A stretch of 64,000 nucleotides of DNA from Aplysia californica (taxonomy: Eukaryota; Mollusca; Gastropoda; Aplysiida; Aplysiidae), in the NCBI RefSeq assembly GCF_000002075.1, contig NW_004797282.1:168590-232589 (forward strand). Reading direction: 5' to 3'. Shown piece by piece: positions 11,901-23,518 of the stretch; positions within the stretch are counted from its first letter, which is position 1, and the number at the start of each line of letters is the position of its first letter. Made by a program: the position numbers and the translations under genes. Under the pieces are notes generated by a model. The model was not told the DNA's origin, searched no databases, and saw nothing but the letters and a program-made list of their open reading frames with translations.

Positions 11901-14900
11901 TTTTTTCATCAATTTGGACTGCCTATCATTTAGTTAACAATGTGTGCCAAATGCATAAAAAATATATTGAATTTAATCTTACTTTGCATTGGTTTTGATC
12001 GCAAATTAGTTTTGAAATTCATGTTTTTTTTCCCCAGGTTTTATTCCGAAGTTTTTAGTTCCTCGACTTCCCTTTCTCGATGTTGGTCCTGATGTTGGTT
12101 GCCTTGTCTTCTTTAATAAGGATGGGGATGCCAGTAAAGTTAGATGGGCCAGAGAAGTTAACAGCAGGGAAGCAGTTAAGGCTGCGATGAAAGGTGAGTA
12201 GAAAATGCTCTTTAAAGTGGTTTTTTTTTTCAGATTTGAAGTAACTAGATTTAATGCAACCCCCCCTCACGGGACGCCAATTGGTGACAGTAAGCTGTTC
12301 CACTGGACTTAACAAGGCAACAAAAACAATGTGGGAAGGATCACTTTTTTAAACATACACACTTTTTAAAGTTTTAACTTCCCTCCTCTTCATTGGTTTA
12401 TGTGGCCTTTATAGCGTGGAAATATGTTTGTTTACAATGGCTGGACTGAGAACTTTTTAAAATCGTTGAGTAGAGTAGACCTAGCGGGAGTGCTGCTTTA
12501 TAGTGTTGCCACAATGAGGATTCGGGTGATGAATGTGCATATATTTTTATTTTCAATTCTGATCCCTATTTTGATGAACATGTGCAATTGCCACTTGTCA
12601 ATTTTCTCAATGTCCTGAAAATTTCATAACATAATGATCAGAATGTTTTTTTGCAGAGAAACAAATATAGTACAACTACTGGTGTAGGCCAACTGCTTCC
12701 CGGTATGTGGGACAACGGCTTTACATTTTGCGCACTGTGTGTGTGGGGTGGGGGATGGGAGAGTTAAATTTTAATAAAATGGAATAAAAATGTTCAAAAT
12801 TATATTACAGTTCAGTTCATTACTGGGCTCTTTAAAGTTGAATTCAAAATGTTCTCTTTATGTTTGTTATTTTTGAGTAATGATTTGAGTGAGACTCTTT
12901 CCCGTTGGAACACTGACACCGATCACGCTAAAATGTTGATAAATGTGATATGATAAGGTCTTGGCCTTCTTCATGAACGTGGTAAATGGAATGTGTTTTT
13001 GTATATATATATCTAATTTAAAGATTTCAATTAAGACAATGTAACAGACGTAACCTACTTTGTACTCTGAACAAAATTTAGTCTTTTCTTTTTTCTTCAC
13101 TAAAGTCAGACAGTTCCCCCTTAATTGTACAGGTTTGTTGATTTAACTTTTGTGTCCTTCAGATGACAAAGTTGACATGATTGCTGCTGATGTGATATTA
13201 CGAGGCCACGGTACCACCTCTCAGACACTTGTCCCTGTCATGGCACGACCACCAAAGACCAACAGTGACATCACTTTGAGTGACTGGCTACAAGAAATAA
13301 AATTTGGATCCAAAGGCATTAAACTTCATTTCCACTCAATTGAATCTGTTGAAATATCCCTGCAGATTTTAAAAGACTTTAATGAATTGGTAAGTACTTA
13401 CGGTTCCACCAGACTCATTTAGTGAATTTTCTTTTTGGTTAACTCAAACAGTCACTCTTGTGACAAGTAGAAACACATTTAGTATGTATTTGAGGTTCTG
13501 AGTACGGAAGTCCATTTCTGTTTTAGAAAATAAGTACTTTTTGTTTTCTATTATTGCTGCTGATGATGATGAAAAATTATGAATTTTCAAGACTGAATCT
13601 GTGAATAATAGTGAGAACAAAGCCGTAAGTCCAGCAGCGAGGTCTTTTGCTACACTTCTCCATTGAATAGCTTAACTTTATTGAACGCAGCAAAGTGTTA
13701 GTGAAGGGCGTTACTCGGCTAGTGCACATCATCTTCACCCACTGCCTAGGTGGAATCTATTTAAAAAAATTTTTTTTTTGAAAAGTTGGCAGCTATTTAG
13801 ATTAATGTCATTAACAATCTGACTTTAGAGCTTGTTCCTCGGTCATCCCCCAGGGGACCAACTCTTTGCTCTGGGGGGGGGGGGGGCTCAAATTGTTTGA
13901 TAAATGCATAAATGTACTGCTTGGGGAGCAGATGTTGAGTTTCCTTACTTGTAGCGAATTATAAGCAGGGGAAAAGGGCGAATATGAGAACTTTTTTTCT
14001 TTGATGTTTGAAGGGAAAATCTGGAGGCCAACAGTTGTGCAGGACTTGTGAGACTTCTTCAGTGAAGTACAGTTCAAGATTTCAATGATGCATTGAGGGC
14101 TAATGTTTTCTCTTGCAAAAATGCTTTTGTGTTTAGAAATTGTCTCTATTTGGTTTTACTTTTGTTCAAGGTGAGCCCTATGTAACAGGACATAAATCTA
14201 TCATTTAGCTAAATGGTTGAATTTCACAAAGCTGATATTACTTTTTTGACTACAATGTCATTTTTTAAAATAACTTTCTTGCATGTATTTTTTTAGAACC
14301 CTATGAAATATCCTGTTTGGATACATGCTGATGTCTTACAAGGGCCCCATGGAGGACCAACAGTGATAGATCTTCAGCGCTTTGTAAAGACACAGAAAAG
14401 ACTGTTTCCCAGGTTAGTACCAGAGATTTTGTTTTTGTTTTTCTGGTCATTACAGACTTTAGATTTAGATAATTCTTTGATTAGGATGTAGAGTCACTGT
14501 GTTTACGTTGGTGTGAGCTCAATTTACAAATAGAGAGATTTCTTGGCTGAATATATGTTAATCGCTTTCAGTCTGTAAAAATGACAAGCAACAGTATTGG
14601 TGTATAACATCTGTATGATGATGACTTCTTGTGAGAACTGATGTAATCAGAATGTAGTATGAGGTCATGTCGGTCGTAAATCAGTCGTAGGATGCAGCTT
14701 GCATCAATGTGATGCAATGAAGTAGCCTATGACAGAAGTCAAGCAACAGCATTCTTGATATTTTCATCCGCATTGGTTTGCTGGTTTCCAAATGCTCTGT
14801 CTGTTATGGAAATGGAGCTATATATATGTGTCACAAGTTTGAATCGGGTGCTCGTCAATTTTTGGGCATGTGGAGTTATTGGTGTTATCTGCAAGCTTAT

Positions 14901-16518
14901 TCGTTTTCCTTGCTTTCAATGTAAAAATACCCGTCCATCTTGAATTGAAGTTGAGATATTTGCGAGGGAAAGAGATGGAGTCGCCTGTTTTTTTGTTGTA
15001 AAATTAGCGAGAAAATGGATGCCAAAGTTTGGTAACTTCAATACCTTGATAGTCCTTGAATACTGAAAAATTATATATTTTGTGCCTTTAATCATTTTTC
15101 GGTAAAAACAACATGGGAATGTGTTTTCATGTGAACATAATAGATGTTGAGCCAAAAAACAAGAATTCCATAAAATTGCCTAAGTGGTGAAAAATGCCTT
15201 TTTGTTTGATTTCATTATTTTGAGAAGCGCCTCATTTCACCACGATGCCTCACATATTTCTTATTGGACATTGCTTTTTCCCTGCCGATGAACATGAGTT
15301 GTCAAGATGAAGCTGTTAAAAACTCAACCCTATCTGAGAATGAATCTGACACTTTGAGTTTTGACATTTCAAGTTTAAGATTTAATTGTGATACATGCTG
15401 TTTATCTGAGTTTACAGTTGCTTTAGGTAGATTTTTCTTTGGAATAGCCTTACTCCGTCCTAAAAGGAGACATGAATTTCTAGGTCATGTCATGGAATGT
15501 CAATGTGACAATGACAAAAGTTTTACTTTTAGTTAATTGTCTGAAATATCAAGTATCCTTTCCTCCTGCTCGAGTTGATGTTGGACTAAATCTACCACAA
15601 ATAATGGACTGAGTTTTGTATATAGGGGCATAGCTTTGAATTATTGGGGAGTGATATTTTATGGTCCCCCCACCCCCTCTCTCTCTCTGATAAAAGGGTC
15701 TTATAACTTCTCAGTTACTCTTGTTGCTCACTGACTCGCTCTTTCCACCTTCCCATTGTATTGTCTCAGTTTCAGCCCCTTGAGGAAGAATACCGCATTC
15801 CTGGTTCAGTTTTCTTCCAATTCAGTTGTTTTGAAGATCTCTTGAGCTGTGATCCTTGTATAATTATTTGTGGGTTTATGTTTTACAGATGCACACTCTC
15901 CCTGGGTTGGACGACGGCCACGCAAACAGACATGCGCCAAAGTGCTTACACCTGGGAGATGGTGTGGGACATGTTGGACATGGTTCAAGAGTGGGATTTT
16001 GAAAATCAGCTCCTCGTTTTCCAAGTGGGTAAACTTTTGACCGGGCAGTGAAAGATTGAGATCATTTTTGCTGTGGTTGTCAGCGTGATGTGTGGTGTGA
16101 GCTTGTTAATATATTGTGACTTCGGGCAGTGTGTGAGTTTGTTGATGTGCTCAGTCTATTAATATTAGTTACTGGACTTTGCCAATTCCTTTTGATGCTA
16201 TGTTTGAAGATGTGTTACTCTTGTGTAAGGCAAAAATTTGCCTTTGAATATAATAGACTATTTTATTCACTATACAAATCAAATTGCAGGAACTGTGACT
16301 GAAACGGTAACTTTGTTTGCATGCCTTTGATTATCAATCTTTCATTACAAATGTTGCATTACCTTCATAGAGCTCTATTTGTAACTTTTATTTCAAATTC
16401 ACCCATACTGAACTATATGTAATTTGATGGTGTTGCTGGGCAGTCCTTTTTTGTTGTTGTTCTATTTATAAGTTTGTTTATCTTTGTTTTGTTTGTTTTC
16501 CCCCCTTACTATGATCTG

Positions 16519-16599
<81 letters not shown>

Positions 16600-17493
16600 C
16601 CAACTTAAAACCTTGTATTGTGATATTTTCAGGCCCGGCTCTCCTTGACCCACAACTCGGTGCCACAACTGAAGTGGTTAGCGGACAACACCGGCGCGAG
16701 TCTGATGGTGTGGAATGCGGATGGTGACGCGGTGATCAATGAGGATATTATGCATCTGGCGTACCGCTTCTCACTTGAAAAGATTTACTTTGACTTGGGT
16801 CACCCTGAGCTGCAGTTGCACCTCGATCGACACCGGTATTACTCAAGGACAAAGCTGGACCATTTTGCGTTGAAAAGAGACGAGGTCATGTTTAAGCACG
16901 ACATGTGGCTCAAAATGGGTTTTCACCGACAGAAAAACTCAATTTTGGCGAGTACGGAGGCCATAATTCTTGCGTCTCCTTTGGTTTACATCATCACCAA
17001 GTCAAAATACCTTCCTACTTCGGAAATTTACATTCAAGGACGAATCCGCTTTTTCAATCGAAATAATAGGGAAGCAGAAGATTATCGTACAGGCTTGGAC
17101 ATTTATCTTCGAGCAACAAAATACGATTCATTTGAAGAAATTGTGGGGATTCGGTGCTTCATAGGTGTTGGAGGTGAGGTGGAAGTAACAGGAAGTAATC
17201 TGCCAGAAAAGATAGAGAAGTTCCGAAACACTGCTAGGGTCACCCCAACAAGTTCCAACTGCTACCGTTTTAAAATAGTGGATGAGAAGTACAGAGTCAC
17301 AATTGCAGTTCAGCCTCTTCATGATTGCACTACTCTAGAAAGTGTAGAGGAGGAGGTTGAAATGGTTCCACTGGTTAAAGTTGAGATCCCAAGCAGATTA
17401 ACTAGCAATGAGCAAAGACCCTTTATTCTTAAAATGGATGATGTGAAACGTCAAGGTCTGATAGATGAAATAAGTGTGAAACATAAATTATAG
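8924..17493 (+). CDS. FAM151: FAM151/menorin-like type II membrane protein, six exons
   Basis: Coding exons: 8924-9044, 12038-12193, 13163-13389, 14297-14412, 15889-16024, 16633-17493. All introns are GT-AG, all phases agree, and the sum is 1617 nt (538 residues plus stop). The start is the first ATG after an in-frame TGA at 8864. Residues 1-17 are short and basic; about 20-38 form one membrane segment, so a signal anchor with a lumenal or extracellular C-terminus is likely. Residues about 74-290 match the FAM151/menorin (DUF2181) domain: WAREVNS at 77-83, AADVILRGHGT at 100-110, PVMARPP at 117-123, KGIKLHFHS at 143-151, WIHADVLQGP at 176-185 and LGWTT at 212-216. Family members include C. 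elegans MNR-1, needed for dendrite branching, and vertebrate FAM151A/B; the fold is related to glycerophosphodiester phosphodiesterases. Several expected polar residues are replaced, so it may be a pseudoenzyme. About 245 residues follow the domain in the large last exon; I do not recognise that part. Confidence 0.9.
9139..9698. mobile_element. Foldback element with subterminal GGTAACCGGGCA repeats
   Basis: Left end GGAGTGTCTACATACATGGT (9141) and right end 9661-9697 are inverted copies of about 38 bases. The left half carries four tandem-like repeats of a 50-60-base unit with GGTAACCGG and GTCTCAGTGTC. It lies in intron 1 of the FAM151-like gene and has no coding sequence. Confidence 0.7.
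9777..10556 (+). mobile_element. Pogo-like non-autonomous TIR element, copy 1
   Basis: Starts TA then CAGTCGAACCTGCCCTGACG and ends near CACAGGTTTGACTA. GACGGCCACC blocks lie just inside both ends. TA target and CAGT-type ends fit pogo/Tigger. The 154-codon reverse frame inside it matches no transposase. Related copies: 10629-11465 and 31682-32475. Confidence 0.75.
10629..11465 (-). mobile_element. Pogo-like non-autonomous TIR element, copy 2, inverted to copy 1
   Basis: Left end CAATCAAACTTGTGTAAAAC and right end GGCAGGTTCAATTG then TA. Its interior (about 10970-11200) matches copy 1 in reverse complement. With copy 1 it forms a 1.7-kb potential hairpin around a 72-base loop. Confidence 0.75.
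14828..15252. mobile_element. MITE family A copy in FAM151 intron 4
   Basis: Begins GTGTCACAAGTTTGAATCGG and ends TTTCACCACGATGCCTCAC, sharing the GGTGCTCGTCAATTTTTGGGC subterminal block and the interior with other copies. Confidence 0.8.
16521..16596. repeat. (TC)n microsatellite in FAM151 intron 5
   Basis: Pure TC tract 36 bases upstream of the last exon's acceptor (exon start 16633); its pyrimidine content may contribute to the splice site. Confidence 0.9.
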
Positions 17494-19190
17494 AATGGTT
17501 GTACCAAGGAATGGGGATTGTTCATAGCTTCTGAAACAGCGATTCTGCTTTTACCTTTATTCTCAACAAAAAACATGTTTTTGAAATCACATGTTTTCTT
17601 AAAAATGATGAACTTGGAATGATCATTTTTTTCCCCTTTGCTTTTCACTTCCATTCTAGAAAGAAGTATTTTACAGTATAAGAAAATGTACATGTCCCAG
17701 GTTGTGATTGTCATTACAATTCATTACATACATGTTTATTATAGAATATACAGCAGTTTCTGCGAACAGCAACCCCCTTGGGAAGCAAGCTTTGGTTCCT
17801 TTTAGGCAGAGATTGTTGTTAACTGAATTTACACACACACACACACACAAACACATGCAAATATGAGTCCCAATCGAATGATGGGATGATGATGATATAT
17901 AACGGATTAAACTGATGCTCGATCGCTGGGCGGTAGTGTTATACACATTTGCTGAGACTTTTCCTTCCAGCCTGCAGAGACTTTGAGGGAAGGTTGCTCT
18001 TTGCAACATGGTGTCAACTGAGAGCTCCTGTACTCAGCATTGTGTATTTTCCGCCCAAGCAGTCAGTTGTTGTGAGCTGTCAGGTGATAAACAAGAGAGG
18101 AGGGATGCAAACATTCTAGGAATTTAGGCCAATCTCGGTGTTCACACTGTTTACTACAAATTGTCAAAAGTTAAGGGTTTGGGTTTTTTTTTGGGGGGGG
18201 GGGGGGGGATTGGTGAGGAGACAATTAATTGCAACAAAGGTTACTGTTAGAGTAAAAAGTTGTTGTTAAAGGGTATTGTTTATTGAAAAATTCTGTTATA
18301 CAAACTAAGTCGCTGTTTGGAGGAGGTTGCTCTCCTGTGGGTTGATGATAAGTGGACAGCACTGTAACTGTATACAGTGTATACTAACTGTATACAGTGT
18401 ATACTAACTGTATACAGTGTATACAGTGTATACAGCAAGGTTCAGTCTATGCTGTAGTACACGTGCTACATTCCTTTAGAAATAACTTGTTTTGGTATTT
18501 GTGGATATTTTGAATATATTATGTATGTACCATGTATGCCACGACTACAACATTTTGTTCATGTTTTGGCTGTTAGTGTGTCATATTACTTAAGCTACAG
18601 TTTTGATAAGTGTGTTGTGTATACATTCATATATATATGTGAAAGCCTGATTTAGCAAAAATGTGTTTCTGTGGCTAATATTAAATAATTCTTCCATCAT
18701 TCAAATGGTATGACTGACTTGCAAATGGAATAGAGTCTCGCGTTCACCTCGCGGCCAATTTACACTCGAAATTATCAGAGCAGTTTCCTGTGGTTTAACA
18801 ACGCGTGCGTCGTGTTTAGACGGCACGTCTCTTGGGTTACGGCGAGCCGTCACGACAGGTCAAAGTTGACATATCAGAAAACATAGTCTATTGAAAATTT
18901 CGGGTATGTTGAATTTTTCTTTTTTTTTGTAAATATGAATATTTGTTTACTTGTATTTTGGTATGGATATGTTTTAAAATACTTGGTAATGAAATTGGTA
19001 GGTAGAAAAAGTTGGTTTTAAGGCAAACTGAAGAGAAATGGGGGTGGCCGCATGTAAACCATGCTATATTTCATGTTGGGCCAGATGCGGCCAGACTGGC
19101 TGCACCTAGGATAGAAAGTTTTTTAGTTATAGTCTGCATCTGACATCATAGCAACCGCCCTCTCTTATCAGTGACCAGCAATTTATTGAC
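17494..19190. other. FAM151 3' flank, no further gene recognised
   Basis: Contains a short CA tract at 17832-17848, a G-run near 18196-18209, and the 18363-18436 tandem repeat. Presumed 3' UTR and intergenic sequence. Confidence 0.5.
18363..18436. repeat. Tandem repeat of palindromic CTGTATACAG units
   Basis: CTGTATACAGTGTATACTAA repeats about three times, ending in overlapping TATACAGTG copies; strongly self-complementary. Confidence 0.85.
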
Positions 19191-19193
19191 ATT

Positions 19194-19675
19194 TTGATTG
19201 AAAAAGAAGAAGAAGAAAGAAAGATGAAAAGGAAAGCGGAAACGGAGAAAAAGAAGGTGGAGAAAGCACAGAAACATGAAGAAAAGAAGCGTATGAAAGA
19301 AGAGAGAGAGAAAAAGAGAGAGGAGTTTAAAAAAAAGAAGGAACAGGAGTTGAAAAAACGGAAGGAAGACAGACTTAGAAAAAAAGAAGAAAAGAGGATT
19401 GAGATGGAGATGAGAAAAGCTTGTAAAGGGAAAGAAAAGGAAAGCAAGAAGAGACTCAAATATTTCAAGCGACAGTTCAGTATGTAAGTGAAATGGTACT
19501 GGACGATTGGTCTGATGAAGATATTGATGCGGGTATGATAGATGACTTGTAGGATATATACGTTTGAGTGTGAGAAGGAGTTGAGAGCATTGGAAGATGG
19601 AAAGCGGGTAGAGGAAGACAATGTTGAGAATGAAATGATGTGCCTAGATGTATGGAAAGAGAGGTACCGGTAGTT
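19194..19675 (+). pseudogene. Eroded Lys/Glu-rich coiled-coil coding remnant
   Basis: 19194-19487 encodes a 97-residue, highly charged helix (KKREEFKKKKEQELKKRKED within it). After its stop, other + frames continue with acidic stretches such as DDWSDEDIDAGMIDDL and ALEDGKRVEEDNVENEM. Charged tails of this type occur at the C-terminus of Tigger/pogo-like transposases, but no catalytic domain is visible, so the origin stays open. GTGGCCGCA motifs flank it at 19044 and 19974. Confidence 0.4.
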
Positions 19676-20039
19676 AACCGGAAGAGCGTTCATATCGATC
19701 GATGACCCAGTTACACGCGGCGTCGAGGTCAGATAGGGGTCAGGTGAAAGTGCCGTGGGAGTCAAAAGTGACAGAACAATGAAAAACATGCCTCATCTTT
19801 TACAGCGAATTGATGCGATCTATGAATAAGTATTACAACAGCATGAATGATCCCCTTAATTTATCCCCTTGTCGGTTGATCAGACGCTGAGAGTTGGGTT
19901 TGTCTTGTGTTTTTGTTTGTACATTTATTATATGGCTGCTCTTAGGCTATGCTTTCAGCTGCACCTAGGACAGGTGGCCGCACCAATGGCTGACCGGCGA
20001 CCGTATCTTGGCTGGGTGGCCGCACCATAGCCGACTTTT

Positions 20040-21400
20040 CACTAATTGTATGTTAGTCATTTTTGCCATAAAACAGCAGCAAAAGCTTCGCGACACTTTG
20101 GACTTAGTACGTTCACATGTCCAAGCTGCGGCCAAAAACAACCTTGCACAATATGATAGTGTCGTGAATATAGAGGAAGCTTCTCTCATGGCCGCAAGTG
20201 GCCAAGTGACTATTTTTTGCTTAGCGAATAAGCCCAATGAATTAGATGTGATAATTTGTCATCATGGAGGGTCAGGTCATATGTTCTTGTCCAGCATTCC
20301 AGAATGTTAATGAACAATACCTTTCAATGTGCATACTTCAAGTTCTTGATGATAATTCTTAGCTGTTGGGCTTACTGTGTATCAGGTCTGCACACATGTG
20401 CCAGCCAATTATATTTTGGTAAGTTGAGAAATACATTATATATGGGCCTAATTCTTATTGCATGTCTATATTTTTCAGTTGTTTCCAACATTTCAGGGGT
20501 TATGGTTTTAGTGTTACCTGGAGCTAATATATCTGTACTGTCAAGAGACTCCTTTCTGTTCTCACATTTGTCATTCAGTGCCTCTCTGAATAAGATCTCT
20601 TTATTCTTTTTCCAAGTCTGTGCTCATCCCTAAGTATGTGGTCCGATTCTTGGAAACCTTTTCTGTTCGTCTTACTTACTGGTACTTGAACACAACAAGT
20701 AACAAAGTTGTGTAAATTGCCTTTAAAAACCTGTTGACAGATTGTAAAAAAGAGCTAAATTAATTTTCAAATTGACCAATTTCACTTTACTCTTCAGAGA
20801 GCCTTTGAAGAATCACAATCTGGCTACTGCTATTGGGTTGAAATTTATGTCTTTGACCCCAGTCGTGGTATTACAAATATTTCATTTTATGAAAAAGACA
20901 TTTTTTTGTGAATGAAATATATAGTTTCCCTGTTCACATCAGTGTTCCATTATAATGTGTGTTTTGCAGTGTGATGATGTGGCTTATTGCTATTTCTGCT
21001 GATTATTGTAGCATTATTTAGTTTTACACGTTACTCTTTTTACTTTTATGTATGATTTTCTTATCAACTCAAATGAAACACTTACCGGTACTGGTATGTC
21101 TACTTTTTGTACATGATGTTTCCTGTTTATGGTTGTACGTTAAAGAAACCGCGAACAGTTGTTTATTATGGGAAATTGGAAAGACAGGCGTAAGAGCAAT
21201 ATATGGAGAAAGCAAGATGTGCCCAGTGCCATTTTTATGACATGTAAAAAAATCACTCCTACATTCCATGTAATTTCATTCCCATTATTGTATTCATGAA
21301 AAGTTTTGTATAGTCTTATTTACTCCATCTGTGAATGTGAAAATAAATATTTTTTATTCTTTATTCCTGAAGGTCTTGTATTTACATTGTTTTGAGTTTT
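20040..21400. other. No gene recognised
   Basis: A 100-codon open frame at 20008-20310 has no domain that I recognise and no supporting splice context; otherwise AT-rich. Confidence 0.45.
21342..21347 (+). terminator. Possible poly(A) signal for the FAM151-like gene
   Basis: AATAAA on the + strand. It implies a 3' UTR of about 3.9 kb, which is long, and an ATTAAA near 18680 is an alternative. No transcript evidence is available. Confidence 0.2.
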
Positions 21401-21414
21401 GAGAACCGTCTCCT

Positions 21415-21690
21415 CTTTTTAACTTAAGGAGACCCTCACCTCTCTGAACCTGAGCTTTCCTTATTAAACATTTGAGGTGGGATTTTTTTCCCCCAAGCGT
21501 TTGCACGCCTCCATCGACACAATTTAGATCATTTTGGAGGCAGGCTTCCAACCTTGACTGTCTAGGCCAAACTGGGCTGAAAGGGATACAACATCCCAGC
21601 AGAAAGACCAAGTTACTCTATAAAAATTCTCCCCACTCGGCGCCTTCCACTACACAACAAATGCTGGTAAGGCAGGATTCTGAACATATG
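21415..21690. repeat. Interspersed repeat, unclassified (family R)
   Basis: Shares ACACAATTTAGATCA, GGGCTGA and a conserved CATCCC.GCAGAAAG block with 47925-48085 (both same sense). A weaker match lies at 36855-36915. Probably a SINE or MITE remnant. Confidence 0.55.
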
Positions 21691-21729
21691 AAGAGGGTCA
21701 TCATTTTTATTTTGAAAATGTGAGTTCAA

Positions 21730-23147
21730 ACTAACTTTCAGCAGCAATCTCCACCACTTCTTTTCCTTCCGCTGTCGCTTCTGTTTGTCAGTATCACGTA
21801 TCAGTCATGCTTTTGCCCTCAGCACTAAATGAGCTTTGTTGTGTCAAAACACAACTTTTAAAAAAATGCTGATAGTTCTTTTTTTATTTTTGCAGGTGAA
21901 CGCAGTAAATCTAACATATCAAATTGTCCGTAAAACAAAAAGCGTGCGCATATTCTAAATGGCAGCGCAGATTTAGTTCCAGTCTGGGTCGTCCATATGT
22001 TGTGTTAATCAAGTAGCTTTTGAGTGTGTGCCCCTCAGCCTAATGGCTGTTCATATGAAAGTCAAATGTTTTCTAAGCTAAGATAATGACATGACCATTT
22101 TCCTGGTAAGACTAGCCCATGGATAGAAATGGATTAGGAATGGCAACAGACTTTTAAAAAAAAAGAGAAGTCAACATAGACTATAAAACACCAAGAAAAA
22201 GAAAACGAAAATTACATTAAAAAATTTAATTTTATGCTTTTCTGAGTACAAGTACAAGAAAGAATTCAAAATTGTTGACATTAATTAATCAATCTCATTG
22301 CACGAATATGCAAGTATAGCGCTTTAAAATCTATCATGGAAATGTTGGCTCAAAATTGTAAAGAAGGCGAAAAAGGCAAGGAATAATTGAGCTGTCACTT
22401 CTTGATTTGTAGACAAATTTTTTGGCAAATTCAGCAGAAACTGAATTCATCAAAGGGTTCGACAGAACCTATGTGTACACATGTGTTAGAATCTTGTTCT
22501 TTTTCCATTCTGACAAAAGCGAAAGAGAAATATCAGATCACCCAAGCAAAGAAAGGCAAGCACCTATAATAATAATAGCAATAATAATTAGTGGGCTATT
22601 ATTGGAACATGAGCAACGAAAAATCTATAAATGAAAATATGCTGCCCATGTTTTTTTCTACTTCTACACTTTATATTTAATACTTATCAGGCATTTATGA
22701 TTGTACATTGACAGCATGGGCATTATGCTACGAGAGCATATAATGCAGAAACCATTACCTACTCAAATAAAATAAAAATCACTTGCTTGAAAAATCTAGA
22801 ATAATAAATCTGTTGCTCTGATGAGGATTACAATAATTCTGAGGAACAAATCTATTGACAAGTGATGTTATGTACATAGTCACATGACAAAGAAAAGAAT
22901 TCATTTTCTTCTATTTATTTTTATGTCATCCTGACAATTTTCATTCAAAGATAGCTCAGCTATTGGTGACCGAATACCCTTTGAATTGAAAAAATGGTCG
23001 AAACCCAGCGCTGTAACATTTTGAAATCATAACAGACAAAAGTAAAAATTTGCAGTAGCTTGTTTGTGGTGCCGCCCGTGAGAGACAGCTTGAGTTTTAT
23101 CAGAAATGGTGCATGAGTCAAACAAAATCAAGGACCCTGAGTTACAA
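21730..23147. other. Intergenic, nothing recognised
   Basis: AT-rich region between the two convergent genes; AATAAA-type motifs near 22770 are on the + strand and serve no known gene. Confidence 0.5.
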
Positions 23148-23153
23148 TTTATT
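23148..23153 (-). terminator. SCP2: Likely poly(A) signal of the SCPx gene
   Basis: TTTATT on the + strand reads AATAAA on the coding strand, 272 bases after the stop codon. It is a well-placed canonical signal; cleavage would fall near 23125-23135. Confidence 0.5.
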
Positions 23154-23425
23154 CATTTTCAAGTGTAGAATATCAATGAAACAATACAAACATATCATAA
23201 TGGTAAAAGTTCACAAAGCACAAACAAAACATCTGCTCAGTCCGACACAATGACGAGTGAGCGACTTCTTGTTTTCCTGGAAAAAACCTGCATAACTTAA
23301 TTTCTCTTGTTTTAAAAATACTGAAGAAAATCATAAAATCACTTGATCCAAAATAATATCACCAACCGCCCAACCCCCTCCTCAAACACAGCCAAACCAT
23401 TGAACAGGAAAACAGTCAATCTCTT

Positions 23426-23518
23426 TTACAATCTTGCCGAAGACTTGGGCTGGATGTCTTTCAACTTCATTGCCAGAGCCATGTTGCCTGTGATCTTCAG
23501 CTTTCCTTGGAAGAAAGC
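23426..23518 (-). other. SCP2: SCPx terminal exon with peroxisomal signal ARL
   Basis: Ends IQPKSSARL-stop. ARL fits the type 1 peroxisomal consensus (S/A/C)(K/R/H)(L/M); vertebrate SCP2 ends AKL. The acceptor lies in a long T-tract on the coding strand. Confidence 0.9.

Noticed and set aside
15264-15536. 90-codon plus-strand frame in FAM151 intron 4
   Set aside because: It adjoins a MITE, has no known domain and is not needed for the FAM151 frame, which joins without it.
16025-16030. Alternative FAM151 exon 5 donor at 16029
   Set aside because: It would leave the next exon out of frame; the donor at 16025 gives a phase-0 join to the conserved ARLSLTHNS start.
19127-19789. 220-codon Ser/Phe-rich minus-strand frame
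   Set aside because: It is the antisense of the Lys/Glu-rich stretch, whose codon bias keeps the opposite strand open.
20008-20633. Two open frames between the convergent genes
   Set aside because: No recognisable domain, no codon or splice support; probably chance or transposon debris.
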